Of a stretch of DNA of 64,000 bases, positions 19,801 to 34,800 are shown piece after piece (within the stretch, counting starts at the first letter, position 1; each line of letters begins with the position of its first letter). A program made the translations under genes and the position numbers. The stretch spans positions 6,447,501-6,511,500 of the forward strand of contig BSQZ01000036.1 in the NCBI GenBank assembly GCA_033239005.1, given 5' to 3'. The notes under the pieces were generated by a model. That model was not told the origin of the DNA, searched no databases, and saw only the letters and a list, made by a program, of their open reading frames with translations. The DNA comes from Lamellibrachia satsuma. Taxonomy: Eukaryota; Annelida; Polychaeta; Sabellida; Siboglinidae.

Positions 19801-22800
19801 ACCAAGAGGGCAATATAAGCTACATCCATTATAAATGCTATAGTTTTGTAATGACATTATATTACTTTCTGACTTTGAAAACTGACATTGACACATGTAT
19901 ATTTGAGGCACTAGCTGTTTCACGGACACCTCATGTTCATGTCAGATGGCAAAGGCATAAAACTGAAAATATGCTTAACCAGAAGTAAGTTTGTTCCCTT
20001 TGATATCATCCCTTGTACATGAAACAGTTTCAGTGTGTTATTTTGCTCAGAGGTAGAAATGAACACCAGAAAACATAGTCTATATGAAAGACCAATGTTT
20101 TCTACAATTGAAAATCAAAAGCAGTGTTACCGTCTGTTTTCTAGGCACTAGACAGGGTGTGCTAATGACACAGGAACAGCACACAGGTGTACAAGGACAC
20201 TCCACAACACTTGGTGCATGCAGTCCCTTCAATGAGGCTCATTTCACTCACAGTATACATGTGAGGCATTCTGACAAAATCGGTCATGTAGCCAGAAGAA
20301 AAAAATGACATAATGACACCACCACAGAGCCTGTGCACTGAGCTTCCATTCGATGTATACTACACAATTCTAGCTATAATATTTGTTTTCTGGAAAATGC
20401 TAAAAAACAGAAAAACATTTGTGTAAAGAATAGCAATATTTTTTCCACAAACACAGGCATTTTTGTATGAATGTGGTTCTGATTGGCTGGTATTGCATTT
20501 TCCTGCACAACTTGTTCCATATTTGGAAAGTGCACATTCAAAGCTTTGTAACAATACCCGAAGATGGCAGTCAACCAAAGGAGACTTTAGATATGGACAC
20601 GTGAAAAAGTCAGATTTTGGCCATTGTTTTTGCCCAATCACCTGCGTAATTTGAATTTGTGACATCTGACTAATTTTGTGGGAATGCCTCACATATAGTA
20701 TATACCGAGTGTGAATAATGCTCCGTGTGTTGTGAGCTACCTACATACCTATCTTCTACATGACAGGACAAATGGACGGTGCACTCAACAAGCTCGCCCT
20801 GGTACCTCATCAGGTTTTGCTGACATTTCCAGTTTTGTAGTAAATTTTCAATAAATATGATATGAATTTTGGCTGATTTAAGCCAAAGATTCTGCTTGCT
20901 ATAAGTATAACAAATCTTGTGTTTTGCCTTCTGATTTGAATAGAACATTATCGCATTACATTATCTGACAGCGTGAACATGTTTAAAAATGTAAGTACGA
21001 TGGACATATTATTAGCATGATGCGAAGCCTACAGATGATTGTGAGGACAAGTTTAATGTTGTCTCTAGCCAGTTTTTGTTACTGCACACTGTCCGAGGTC
21101 CAGAAATAAACTGTTGATGCAGTCATTGCGACAATACACAGCACTCCACAAATATACTGACATAGAGCAAGTGCATGCCGACACAGTTAGACGCAAGCTA
21201 ACAACCATCTGTGTAGCATATCAGTGTATGTGCCATCTAAGCTTACACTTTACCATTAGTTGAATTTACCCGATGCCATTTTTTTTCAAAGAGAGCTATA
21301 CACAGATGACCACATTGCAACTATTTAATTATCATGTTTTGCTGGTATTTTTGCTGTGACAATTTTCTGGAACAAAATGTATGGGCCCAAGGTGTAAAAG
21401 AATATGTTTTTACAACTATTAGAGATAGGTTTTGTTTGGCTTTTGAACTTTCACACACTTTTATCCATCTGCTCCATTGATGGGGAATGTTTCATTGTGT
21501 AATATGCAATATAACAAAATGACACATAGTTGCACTTTGTTACTAACAGGCATTAGGCAAGTACAAATGGCAATGTTGATGGTAGAAAACGAAACCAAAA
21601 ACATGCCAACAGCCATAGTGAAACCACAGTTAGACTCTACAACCAAACAATATTATGAGCACATAAGATCTTGCCCTTTGCTCACACTGTCACTTCACAT
21701 GTCTGCCACATAAACGATCACACTGAACTACAAATACACTTGTTAGGCCAAGTAAAACAGAAACTTGTTTGTTGTCCCGTCTGCTTCCTTTTTGGTTGCC
21801 GCCTCCTTTTTTATTTACTATTAAAAATAAATAATTATGTTAAGTTTTTCCGTTCTGTGTAGAAATTTAGGTCCGAAACGTGCCATATGAAGTACTGTTA
21901 GATTATAGCCACACTGCACTGGACAAACTATAAAATATCTTTAAATCTGTCACAAGGCAGTCATCTTTGAAAAAAATTGCAAAACACTATATTAAATTAT
22001 AAGGGCCTCCCTCTTCCTTTTTTCAAAAAGTGCAGACAAGAAACAAGTTTTTTTACTTGCCCTTAATTGTATGTGTAATGCAGAAACATCATCATTTAAT
22101 TTTTATTTTGCCGTTTTTTTTATGTAAAATATAAAATAAAAAAATCAACAAACCAGAAATTCTGAAGCAGACATATACAGTGAGTGTGACATACTGCTTA
22201 ACAACGAGAACGACAACCAGCAGATAGACAGGAACACACAGGGTGAGGAAACAATGTCCACCCCACAGCCGATTAGCCCTGACTGAGCAGGAAGGTGGTG
22301 AGTTGGACATAGTTACATATTTACACAGTGTCTCTCATGGCAAGAAATAAACTTATCTATTTGCATCCCATCACCAACTGGCTGAAGATGTGATGTTCCA
22401 CTCACCAATTTTCAACTCTGCCCATCCGCCAATGCAACAAAATCCTTTCCATGACAAAACCAATGTTGGAAAACCTCCCAAAAAAGCAGCACAATTTCCC
22501 CAATATTTTCAGCACCCATCTCATGCACAGTTTGATCAGCCACCGCTCTTACCAGTAATCACCAAAACCTACAAGGAAAGACAACAGAAGCAAGCCGTGG
22601 TGATCAAGTGGGTTATTTCGTGCCGTGGTGCCGAGACAAAACAGCGAGTAAGGAGGGGAGCAGGAAACACACCACATCACGTCCGGAACACTGAAAAAGA
22701 CATCATAAAATTGGCCTTTACCTTGACTCAGTAAACCCGACAAACCTGCGTATTGCTGTATGCCGCTGTAGGCCTGACTGAGGGCGTCCATGCCTGACTG

Positions 22801-25800
22801 GCTCGTGCCACCTAGGCCATTGAGACTGCCACCAACAGGTGGCGCCACAAGACCGCCAACGTTCTGCATGTTGCTCTGCATCGTGGACAGACCACCAACA
22901 GCATTTGTTGAGTTGGTTGTGTTGGTGCTTGTCACGGATGCTGTAAAAACATAGAGCACTATGTTTGGAGAAATGTCATCTCCTCGTATAAAGATGCCCT
23001 ACATAGATTAGTTATATCGTATGTACAGCTGTGTAGCACAAGTCGAAGGTAACATTAAATTATATATATTTAATGTTACATATGTTATAAATTACTCTTA
23101 AGCTTTGGGAGGGACAGGGTTAAGATGGAGGGACAGCGTTAAAGTAGCTGGGGTGGCTATTATATGCTTGCATTGAAGTGATTAGTTTCAGTAGACGTTT
23201 TTAAGATAAATTAACCATTACTTCACAGATTGTAGTTAAAATACTATACACCAGATATAATTTTTTTTGGAGTTTTTCATTTATTTGGTTCAAGGTTTTT
23301 AAAACATCTTTGTAAATGTGAAAAATTGCCACTAAAAACGAAGTGTAATCCTCTTGAGACAATCCCCAAAGAAATAAATGACATACATATAAGTATGAGT
23401 GTAACTGATAACTTTATGGCAGATTTTGGTTAACACAAACCAATTATGTCTGCCACACCACCATGAATAAGCTAAGCAAGAGTTGAATGACAGCCTAAAG
23501 TGGCAGTGTATTTCTGACACAAACCGTTCACCAATTGTAATTTACTGCTGTATTACGTTGTATGCATTCATACGCAAAATTGCAAAATCATAAGTGTTGT
23601 AGTTTTTCTCAAACAATATTTTAAACATCATTTCCTGATTATTAATGAAAACACAATCTCAACAATTGCTTGTTTTTGCGTTTTATGTACTGTTGACAAA
23701 ACATAATGGCCATTTGTAATATTGACATGTCCCCTTAATTTTCTGCCGCAATAAGCCCTTGAATCTGTACTTGTAACTTTTCCAGGAACTCAAGGGGATT
23801 TCCAAAAGGACTGCATTTCTAAAGGATGGATTGGCAAAATATGACATTAGTGCCGGGTGATTTTTTGTGATGTCGACGTTTAGTACAGATATCCTAGCAC
23901 GTTATGAAGAAAAAATAATGAACTGACGCTAGCTGCCCCAGCCACTTTAAGATGGAGGGACAGCGTTAAGATGGCGGGACAGCGTTAAGATGGAGGGACA
24001 GCGTTAAGATGGAGGGACAGCGTTAAGATGGAGGGACAGAGTTAAGATGGAGGGACAGAGTTAAGATGGAGGGACAGCGTTAAGATGGAGGGACAACGTC
24101 AAGATGGAGGGACAGTGTCAAGATGGAGGGACAGAGTTAAGATGGAGGGACAGAGTTAAGATGGAGGGACAGCGTTAAGATGGAGGGACAGCGTTAAGAT
24201 GGAGGGACAGAGTTAAGATGGAGGGACAGAGTTAAGATGGAGGGACAGCGTTAAGATGGAGGGACAACGTTAAGATGGTGGGACAGTGTCAAGATGGAGG
24301 GACAGCGTTAAGATGGAGGGACAGCGTTAAGATGGAGGGACAGCGTTAAGATGGAGGGACAGAGTTAAGATGGAGGGACAGCGTTAAGATGGAGGGACAA
24401 CGTTAAGATGGCGGGACAGTGTCAAGATGGAGGGACAGCGTTAATATGGAGGGACAGCGTTAAGATGGAGGGACAGCGTTAAGATGGAGGGACAGAGTTA
24501 AGATGGAGGGACAGAGTTAAGATGGAGGGACAGCGTTAAGATGGAGGGACAGAGTTAAGATGGAGGGACAGCGTCAAGATGGAGGGACAGAGTTAAGATG
24601 GAGGGACAGAGTTAAGATGGAGGGACAGCGTTAAGATGGCGGGACAGGGTTAAGATGGAGGGACAGCGTTAAGATGGAGGGACAGCATTAAGATGGAGGG
24701 ACAGAGTTAAGATGGAGGGACAGAGTTAAGATGGAGGGACAGCGTTAAGATGGAGGGACAGCGTTAAGATGGAGGGACAACGTTAAGATGGAGGGACAGT
24801 GTCAAGATGGAGGGACAGAGTTAAGATGGAGGGACAGTGTCAAGATGGAGGGACAGTGCCAAGAGAGATCTTGAAAGGACAGAGGTGAACAACCAAGAGT
24901 GGGAGGGCATGGCAGAAGATCGCAATGGGTGGTGGGAGGGGGGGTAGGGGGAAACAGATTAAATGATGTGGCTCCCACCTTGCAAGAGACCAAGGGGGAA
25001 GAAGAAATTGCCAAAGACAACATGTGGTATATGAATGTCATGGTGTCTGTTGACCTACCAGAGGTGTTCATGCCTGACAGGCCCAGGTTGCCTGACTGTG
25101 AAGTGGCAGATGCAAACTGCTGCAGAGCTGCCAGGTTTGGTGTGTTCATTCCTACAAGACAGCATCCACACTTGGGGTCAATTACATTGTAATTGGAGTT
25201 TTAAAAGTAATCGGAATTGTTGAAAATGTAACTGATATTTTCAATTACTTTTTCAATTACATCACGCAACTTTTAACTCAAATTATTTGACACAAATGAT
25301 CAATAAAATATATGTAGCATATATCATATTTGTTTGTTGTTATTTACTGTAATATGCAGAAATTAAATAGAGCTGCTGTGAAATTGACAGATCGAAAACA
25401 GCGACATCCAAAATGTTGACATACTAATAGTATATTAGTCTAGTTATTTATTCTTTGATATTTTACTGTCTATTTATTTATACAATTTTATGTTATTACT
25501 GAATGTCACTATCGAAAAATTTTATTTCTATATATATTAAACTACCAATGATACTTTATAGTTTTGCTGCATGTTTTAGTTTGTCTAGTTCACTTTTGTT
25601 TAGCCAAGTCTTAGCAACCTTCAGTGTTTTTATTAATCACAGTATTCAGTACTGAATTGTAATTCTTAGTAGCTATATTAATCAGCATTTAAGTCATAGT
25701 ATTTTAGTGAAATGTAAATACTCCTGAACATGGTGTTACTGTGGATATGAGTGTATAAATAAAGTGTTATTATGTGCCATTTACCTGGGTTATTGGCCAT

Positions 25801-28800
25801 AGCAGCCAAGGTGGCAAGGCCCTGAAGGTTCTGAAGGTTTGGCATGTTACCAACATCACCTGGCAGAGAACAAGACAGGTATATTAACACAGCATGTCTA
25901 CTTCATGGGCAACTTTCAAATGGTTGGCTAATTAACTCAGAGTCAAGTTACAATCAAACATGACATTTGTTGGTACATGTGTCAAAATGAAGCTTTACCC
26001 AATCTGACACCTGATGGTACATGCACATGACAATGATGACGTATGATGCCACTGGGTAGCCATGAGGCTATTGGAGATGCTACAACCTCCATGCACCAGG
26101 TTTAATACTCTCAAATGTATCTGTACTGTTGGAGATATTAATGTAGCAGTTATGCTGATGTTACACACTGTCATTTGACTCGACGCTACACAAAACAACA
26201 TCGATGTGCAGTTTATCTTGAAACTACCACATATGTGTAGATACTGTGAAATAGTGTTTCAACAAACAGAAAACTGATGCTATTCAAAATGCAAATAGCA
26301 GATTTCCTAAGGAACAGCCAATATTGTTAACATATACGGTGATGTACCACATTAAAGCAGCAATGCTGTCTACCATGCAATATTAGATGTCCATGCAATC
26401 ACTGCCAGTTGTTCTGTCAGCAACTCACACAACACACTATCACAGGTTGCAATCATGATCTGGCGTAGTGTCTGTTATTGGCTGATAAATGGTCCAGTCA
26501 GTTTGTCAACTACCTCCCTAGGGCTAGATCCAGCTAGTTACAATCAGGGATCGAACTTAACGCTCGCCCCCTCGCCTGAGGCAAGTAGAAATTCCTAGGG
26601 ATGAGTAACCTTTGGCCTGCACTAGTCCCCCAGGCGAGTAGCTATTTTCCACTCGTTTTGTAACAATATAAATGCAAGCAATTTGAATTAGTCGCGCATA
26701 TATAAACGTAACACATTGTATCAAAAAATTAAATTTAAAATCTTCGTTCCTGATATATCCGATTTCGTAAACGAGCAGCCACTACTCGTTGCAATGTAGT
26801 AGAAAATCTGTGCACACGGGTACAAATATAGTACACTGAACAGTACTAACTTTTACCCGTCGATCTTCTGCGTTTCCTTTCGAAACCATGTGGAATTTCA
26901 TAAAAGGGGTCCAATCCCCCAAAAGAAAACTGAGCGCCAATGATAAAGTTGCACACCAGGGTATGTACGATGCGTGTGAGAGGAAACGAGAATTTCAGCC
27001 GCACTGGCTAAAGCAATTCTTATGGCTCGAATACAAAAGTTCGTCTGCTGGCGCTGGCGTTGCCGCTCACGCTGGCGTTGGCAGTGTCGCTGACCGGCAT
27101 GACGACGATGCTGTCATCGACGTTGAAGGTGGGGAGAGTGACGGGACGGCGAAGAACACCGAGACTGAACTAAACATGATAATGTTTTGCAAGTACTGCT
27201 GCAAGTATGAGAAAGCAGGCAGTTTTGTTGTCATCTCCCCAGTATTTAAATTGGAGAGTATCAAAGCTCTGCAAGCCATATGAAATGGGCTTTAAGAGAG
27301 AAAGCAGAGAGCAACCCAGGGTCAAGTGTGGCGGACAAGACGATAGACCAACTGGGAAAAGCGACATTTTACAAAATGTATAAGCTTTTTTGGAACGCAC
27401 ATGCCATTGCCAGACACTGAAGACCATAACATTATACAGACTTTGTGTGGATGTGTACATTGGATGACATGAAAGGGGTACAGATTGGCAACACCTAAAA
27501 CGACAAGCAGTTGACAACGTCCAGAACCTCGAGATCTGATTTAGCACTAATTGAATAAAATAATTATGTTGCATCGTCAATTATGAAATTGATATGTATT
27601 TGTTCATTTTATGTTTAAGAAGCATTACCGGTCAACATACGAAATTGCATAGACGTCAAATTTTGACGATGTCCACCAAAAATGGGGACTAGTGATTTTT
27701 CATGGGGATGAGTCACATATTAAGGCTACTAGTCCCCCTGGCGAGTGGGTTAAATTTCTTAATTTCGACCCCTGGTTACAATATGATCACGAGAATGTCT
27801 GGGGTAGGTTTTGCCGTCATCTGAAGACTTATCTTTTTTGCCATGTTTAGTAGCTCTCCACCAGAGATTGAATTATACTATCTTATACCAGGGTCAACAG
27901 TCTACACACCACTTTGCAATTGAAATTCACCTAAACGTAACACTATACAAAGTGTATGAGTACAAATTACAATTGACTGCATTTGCTACTATAAAACTGT
28001 TCTACAATTGCAGAAAATCTTTACTGCAATGCAACAGGATTAGTCTCCTAATAGCAGACAATATGTCATTGATGTAAAAAAAAGTACTCTCAACCGGAAG
28101 GTGTTGTGCTACATATAGATCAAAGTTTGCTATCCAAATGACGTGGCAATAAATTAATGATACAATATAATGAAACATGCAGGCATTCCATCAAATCGCC
28201 AAACTCAGATCTCTTTCCAAGACATACATATTGGTAAATAATAAATAAATAATGGTTGACTATGATACACGATTACGGTTACTGAGTTACTCCATCTCTG
28301 TTGTCAACATCTACGACACTGTGTGACATGCCACCACATACTCTCATTGGAGGCCTTGGATTTAATAAGCTGTTAAATCTTTGTGGGACACAGTGGCTGT
28401 GTGGTAGAGCGTCGGACTGTTAGTCGAGGTGACCAAGGCTCGAGTCCACCTGCTACTTTTCCTGTGTCTTTCTAAGCTGTTGAGACTAAAAGCTGTTGGT
28501 CCCTTCTACCTGGTGTCTAGGCCGGGGATGTACAAGATCCCACGCAGGGAAATGTAAAAAAATATGTATTCACTAACTCTAGAGAAAGACACCCTGAAAT
28601 AAACCATCAGTCCTGTAACTGGGTCCTCGGACACTGATGAAACTGAAACAAATAAATGAACTAAATGAAATCTACAAAACATAACCATCACAGCCTATGG
28701 CCACAGACAGCAGTCACACTAGTGTCAGTGTAGTCAGTGACATCTCTGGAACTACACAAACACAGGCAGCAGTCACACTAGTGTCAGTGTAGTCAGTGAC

Positions 28801-31800
28801 ATCTCTGGAACTACACAAACACAGACAGCAGTCACACTAGTGTCAGTGTAGTCAGTGATATCTCTGGAACTACACAAACACAGACAGCAGTCACACTAGT
28901 GTCAGTGTAGTCAGTGACATCCCTGGAACTACACAAACACAGGCAGCAGTCACACTAATGTCAGTGTAGTCAGTGACATCTCTGGAACTACACAAACACA
29001 GGCAGCAGTCACACTAGTGTCAGTGTAGTCAGTGACATCTCTGGAACTACACAAACACAGGCAGCAGTCACACTAGTGTCAGTGTAGTCAGTGACATCTC
29101 TGGAACTACACAAACACAGGCAGCAGTCACACTAGTGTCAGTGTAGTCAGTGACATCTCTGGAACTACACAAACACAGACAGCAGTCACACTAGTGTCAG
29201 TGTAGTCAGTGACATCTCTGGAACTACACAAACACAGACAGCAGTCACACTAGTGTCAGTGTAGTCAGTGACATCCCTGGAACTACACAAACACAGACAG
29301 CTGTCACACTAGTGTCAGTGTAGTCAGTGACATTCATGGAACAGGAATAGTTTTCTAAACACAGACAACAGTCACACTAGTGTCAGTGTGGTTAGTGACA
29401 TCCCTGGAACTACACAAACACCAAGCGCTAGAGCTCTAGATTGTCTACTATTGAGGCTATCAACAAGCAATCAGGGATAGCTGCATAGCCCAATTGTTCC
29501 AGCATTCACGATCTGCTTATGCCAGGTGCACATTGCTAAACTTTGGTTGCAAGTTGTGTGTTTGACTTAAAATGGTGCCATGTACGCTGGTCCGCAACCC
29601 AACAAAACTTGAGTTTTGATTTGTCTGGAGCAACATTTCTTAAACCGATTAAAAATTTTTATAGTGGAAACAAATGTGAAATTTGCGCTGACCCAGTCGC
29701 ACAAATGCACAACTTGCAACAAACATTTAGCAGTGTATGCCTGGCGTCACAGGATCCATGGCATATCCCATCTCTACAAGTCAACTGATTCCTAGCCAGC
29801 ACAGATCCTACTCATATTTTTTAACAAGCAAATAATCTGCATTCTATCACAATTCAACTACTTAATAAATTGTTTGTCCATTTACAGATGCCCAGGATAA
29901 CCCATCAAAGGAAGTTTGTTACAGCAACACTTCCAAGCAGCAACTTAAAGTACCTGACAACTCATACAGCTACAACTACTACTAATTACATGCACAGAAC
30001 AAACAGCAGGTATTGTAAGCCATGTCAACATTCATTCCTTAATGACAACGTCTTAACCTAACTTTGTGCTACAAGTTCAATTCTTGAATTTACTGCCAAC
30101 ATCAACCTGGGTGTTTGTCACTGATTGACATCAGATAACCCAGCTGATAATGCCAACTAACAGTGTATCGTAACAGCAGACTAGGTTGCTTCAGACATAA
30201 TTCTACATACCAGAGTATTTATTATAGATAATAAATAGAGTCACAGCATAACCGTTTCTACTAGGCCAGTTGAAGATATTACAGGTCTGGTATTTCATTC
30301 TATGATGAACTGATACAGAATGTTATGAATGAAATTCTTGATCCTAGTAAGAATTAAATTATGGACATACAGGAACTAAATTGGTGAAACAAGCAACAGA
30401 CTATAATCTGTGTTAGGAACTTATTTCCTATCAGAGTGAGGAAATAATTTTTCAACAGCTTGCCACACAATTGTTCACTGATAACATTCACATAGCTGTT
30501 GCTAAAGCTGGGAAAATATGAAACTAAACTGTTTTAGAAACATGCTATTACTTGAAAAACTAAGATGAACCTAGATTTGTTTACAAGAAATTATTAAACA
30601 CCACTGGGACATCTATGTAGTACACAGAAGCTGGTTTAAAAGACTCATTCCACAAGAAAAAAATTGTACCAATGTAGTACACAGAAGCTGGTTTAAAAGA
30701 CTCATTCCACAAGAAAAAAAATTTGCATGCCATCTCACCTAAGTATTGCTGCAGGAAACTGTCACAAAAAATACATAAAGTGTGTGATATAGTAGCAATC
30801 TTAACCCAGTGGTGTTTCGGGGCATTCTCAGCAATTTGGTTTTCAAGTGGGATTAAACTAAGGGTGTCAACTTTATCCCAATGTAAAAATATTCAGAATA
30901 TTACATCACACACATGTATGCATGCAGCATATTTTAAAAGCACTGTATTGTTTTGTGATGCCGACAGAAAAATCAAGGTTCTGAAAGTCTTGGATAGGAA
31001 TCAACAGAACATTCACTTTGCATAACTTTGTAGTTATTTATGTACAACAATCTGGATTTTGGTACGGCACCATAATCAAAACTTTGTGCAAGAAAACATT
31101 TACACCACGTTAAAACTGTTGTGAAGAATGACAACGTTGGGAGCTAAGGACAGCAGTGACAGTGTCTTGGTTACTTGAAGACCACAGGACCAAAATGAGT
31201 CTTGTCCTGAACCATTCACGCGAGTTATTCTCAAGTCAGCCATCTCTGAGAAAGCAAAAGGCAAGTAAGAAAAGCAGGTTTCTAGGCAATAAGAGGAGAG
31301 AGCTAGAAGCTACACCCTGCTAGTTGATCACTATTGTAATACAAAGGTCATTATAAAAAACGAATACCTGCAGGTGTTGACGAGTTGGCTGGGTTGGAGG
31401 AGTTAGCGAGACCAGCGACAGCAGCAGCCAGTGCTACATAATGTGAATGACCACATAATGTAGACATATGGATGACTGGCATGCATAATGTCAACATATA
31501 GCTCTCTCCCTCACTCACACTCTCTATCTCGCGCTCTCTCACTCACCCTCTTGTGCCCTCTCCTTTGCTCGCACTCTCTAGTACTCTCTACATCACTCGC
31601 ACTCTCTCTCTCTCGCTCTCTATCTCGAACTTTCTCATGCTCTCTTCCTTGCTCACACTCTCTATCTCGCACTCTCTTCCTCGCTCGCACTCTCTCCCTT
31701 GCTCACTCTCGCTCGCACTCTTTATCTCGCACTCTCTCATTCGCTTGCACCCTCTCGTGCTCTCTCCTTCGCTCACACTCCGTATCTCGAACTCTCTCAT

Positions 31801-34800
31801 GCTCTCTTCCTTGCTCACACTCTTTATCTCGCACTCTCTTCCATGCTCGCACTCTCTCCCTTGCTCATGCTCTCTCCCTCGCTCGCTCTCTGTACCTCAC
31901 TGTCTCTTGCGTGCTCTCTATATAGCATATATCTCTATTACACTATCACACGCTATCTTGCACTCTCACCTATTCCTTGCTTGCAATCTCAATTACACTA
32001 TCACACGCTATCTTGCACTCTCACCTATTCCTTGTTTGCACTCCCTCCCTCCCTCCCCCCCTCCCCCTCCCTCGCAATCTAGCTACCACTTAGCTCTCTC
32101 TGCACTCACACTTGCTCTCTTGCACTTTCACTCTAGCTCTCTCTCTCTCTCTCTCTCTCACTAGCACTGTCTCACGCTCACTCACTCTCTCTCTGCCATT
32201 ACTACACATTACTGAATCTTAGTTTTGAACTGCACCAACACAAATGGATGTAATCAAAACAAACACTATTACCGCACTGATATTATTGAACAGACTTATA
32301 TCTAAGCAGCTTGCCTTATAACTGGAGCAACTATTAGGAAGAAACTTGTTTGTTTCTTCAACACTCTGCAAACAGCTTAATTTGTATGGGTCAAAGGTGG
32401 ACTGTGACAAACATGCATATTTATGACAGTTGAAGTGACAGTAGCAAGTATATTGTCTTCTCTCTTGCGCAGATGGATCAAGGCACAGCATTTTACTGCT
32501 AACATAAATATACATTGTAAAGTCCAATACTAGATGGCGTCACTGAGAGAATATCTAAACATGTTCATATTGGGTAGAGCAAATGCAGCAAGTAAACCAA
32601 TATAGGCAACTCTAGACGATTATGTATTTCGTAAGTAAGGCTTGTTTAGTCTTGTTAAGAATATGTACCTTCAGAGAATATGTAACTTCAGAGTATATGT
32701 GTAACTTGAATGAAGCAGTATTTAATTGACATTTTTTTCTAGATATGCCCTCAACGTTCTTTTCAAAGTTACAAGATGAAGCTATGAGATGAACACAATG
32801 CAACAAGACTAACCACGAGGCACGAAATGAACAGACCGATATGTCAAGCCAGAACATCACATGCTTACAGCTGACAACTAGTCACCTACTACCCACAACA
32901 TCTAGCAGCAATCCATAGAGCAAACAAAACAACACCCAGCAGTGACAACACTTCTATATGTCTCTCGGACACCTGCTTCCACATATCATAGCCAATAGTT
33001 TAAATCTACTTTCGGAAATAGATTCCAAGCATGCCATGAAATTAGCAGGGTTGGACTAAGTTAAATCATAATTGCGATTACAGCATATCAGAAATCTATG
33101 ATTATAAGTAATGTAAAGAATATTATATAATTACAACATATTGTTTATATATATAATTATTATATATATATATTATGGCAAAGTTGACAGTGTGTTTAAA
33201 GAAAAATCAAACACAAATTCGATCTCAACACCAGTGAACACACAACTTGCAAACTCAAATGCTCCTTATGTGAGAAATAAGATTTAAACATGAGATTATC
33301 TAAAAAGGCCAAAAACACTGTCATCAATAATTTTCAAAACAATTACAATCGCTTAAAGTGAACCAAAAAATGTTTTAGGATTCAACTACTGTTGCAGGCT
33401 ACAGATGCATGGACCAGTAGAAGTTGCCGTGCTTGACATGAACGGCTTGACAATAGTGACCTACCAGGGCTGGTCTGGAGGGCCGACGCTGCAGCTGCTG
33501 CCAACACCTGTTGCGTCTGTAGTGCATTAATACCTGGCAACACAACAAGGGACATTGTCAAAACGCTGGTCATCACAGTAGCTAGGGCAGTCTTTACAGA
33601 CGAATGATTTAGCATCTACCAACCAAAGCTCACTACTAATGCTGCGTTCAAATGTAGTTGTACTTCCTGTGTAAATAGAGTTCATGACACCTGTGAACTC
33701 GTAATTATGAGTCACCAACTGGGGCTCCTTTTTAATTTCTCGACTGGTAATTATGAGTTGACCCGGGTCATGAACTATATTTACATGTTGTGAACTGGTA
33801 AACACGAGCACACTGGAATGCAGCACTAAGTTGTAGGGCAGCAACGATAGATTGGTGTTCCGGAATATCACAACATTCATATCGTAGTACACTACAGTAT
33901 GCAATTATGGCTAACATCTAAACTGACAGCAACTAAGTCAAAAAATTAAACTCGGGCAGCTGGAGTAATATGCCCTAGTGTGCTATTTGGAATGATGTTT
34001 CCATATCAGTATTTGGAAGCGACTGGACTCCAAATAAACTTTTTCACTGGTTCATTCGTGATAAACAAACATGTTTTACTATTGTTGCATCATTTTATCC
34101 AATGTCATCTGCATCGTGATACATATTGTATCGTGAAGCAGTTTATCGTTCCAGCACTACAAAGTAGGTGAGATGACGCACAAGTTGTGAACTCTGCCAA
34201 ACACTTGAAGGTTTACCTGAGCCGAGGTTGCCGAGTCCTCCGAGGTTGTTGGCTGTGATGGCCTGCTGCAGTAACTGAACAGAAACACAAATAGATGAGG
34301 CACAACACATCACAAGTAATGCTAGGTTAAGGTACTTGTATCAACGTCATTATTGCTTGCAGAGTAAGGAACATTCACATGACAGTGACAAAGCAAGCTG
34401 CGTGTCAGTTATTTAAAATATACGTGGAGCGAGAATTTGACTGCATACAAGACTGTAGTAAGACCTGTCTTGACGTATATGGTGCAGATTTGGGACAAGC
34501 AAAAGAATAATTACGTGAGTGAATGGAGATGCAAATGCTGAGATGGATTGTGGGATTACCTTTGATGGAGAAAATATTTAATGAACAGAGATGGATATGC
34601 TGTTCATAACTGATGAACTATGAAAGAAGAATGATGTGGTTCAGGCATGTTGTATGTAGAGAGGAACTCAATGTGATAAAAAAGGCACGGAGACTGCTGG
34701 TGGATGGAAGATGCGGCAGGGGACGGCAAAGATCAAGACTTGGTGAGGAGATACACAGAGGTGGCAGAGGTCGTGGAGGAGAACGCAATGGACAGGACAT

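Noticed and set aside
22390..22734. 114-residue + strand open frame
   Set aside because: It lies in a CELF intron antisense, overlaps the end of the linker exon region, and has no recognisable domain.
23049..23076. Short AT-rich palindrome with TAACATTAAATTATATATAT
   Set aside because: Small AT palindromes are frequent in such sequence; no flanking duplication or family was found.
24899..25192. 97-residue + strand open frame
   Set aside because: It is the antisense shadow of the 93-nt CELF linker exon.
28386..28460. Possible tRNA gene
   Set aside because: It has A and B boxes but no closing acceptor stem, and a related copy with the same body lies at 18870-19025, so it is a SINE. The same reasoning applies at 48640-48690 and 50505-50590.
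31488..32164. Long Leu/Ser/Arg-rich open frames in all + frames
   Set aside because: They arise from the CT-rich low-complexity tract, are open in every frame, and have no domain or splice support.
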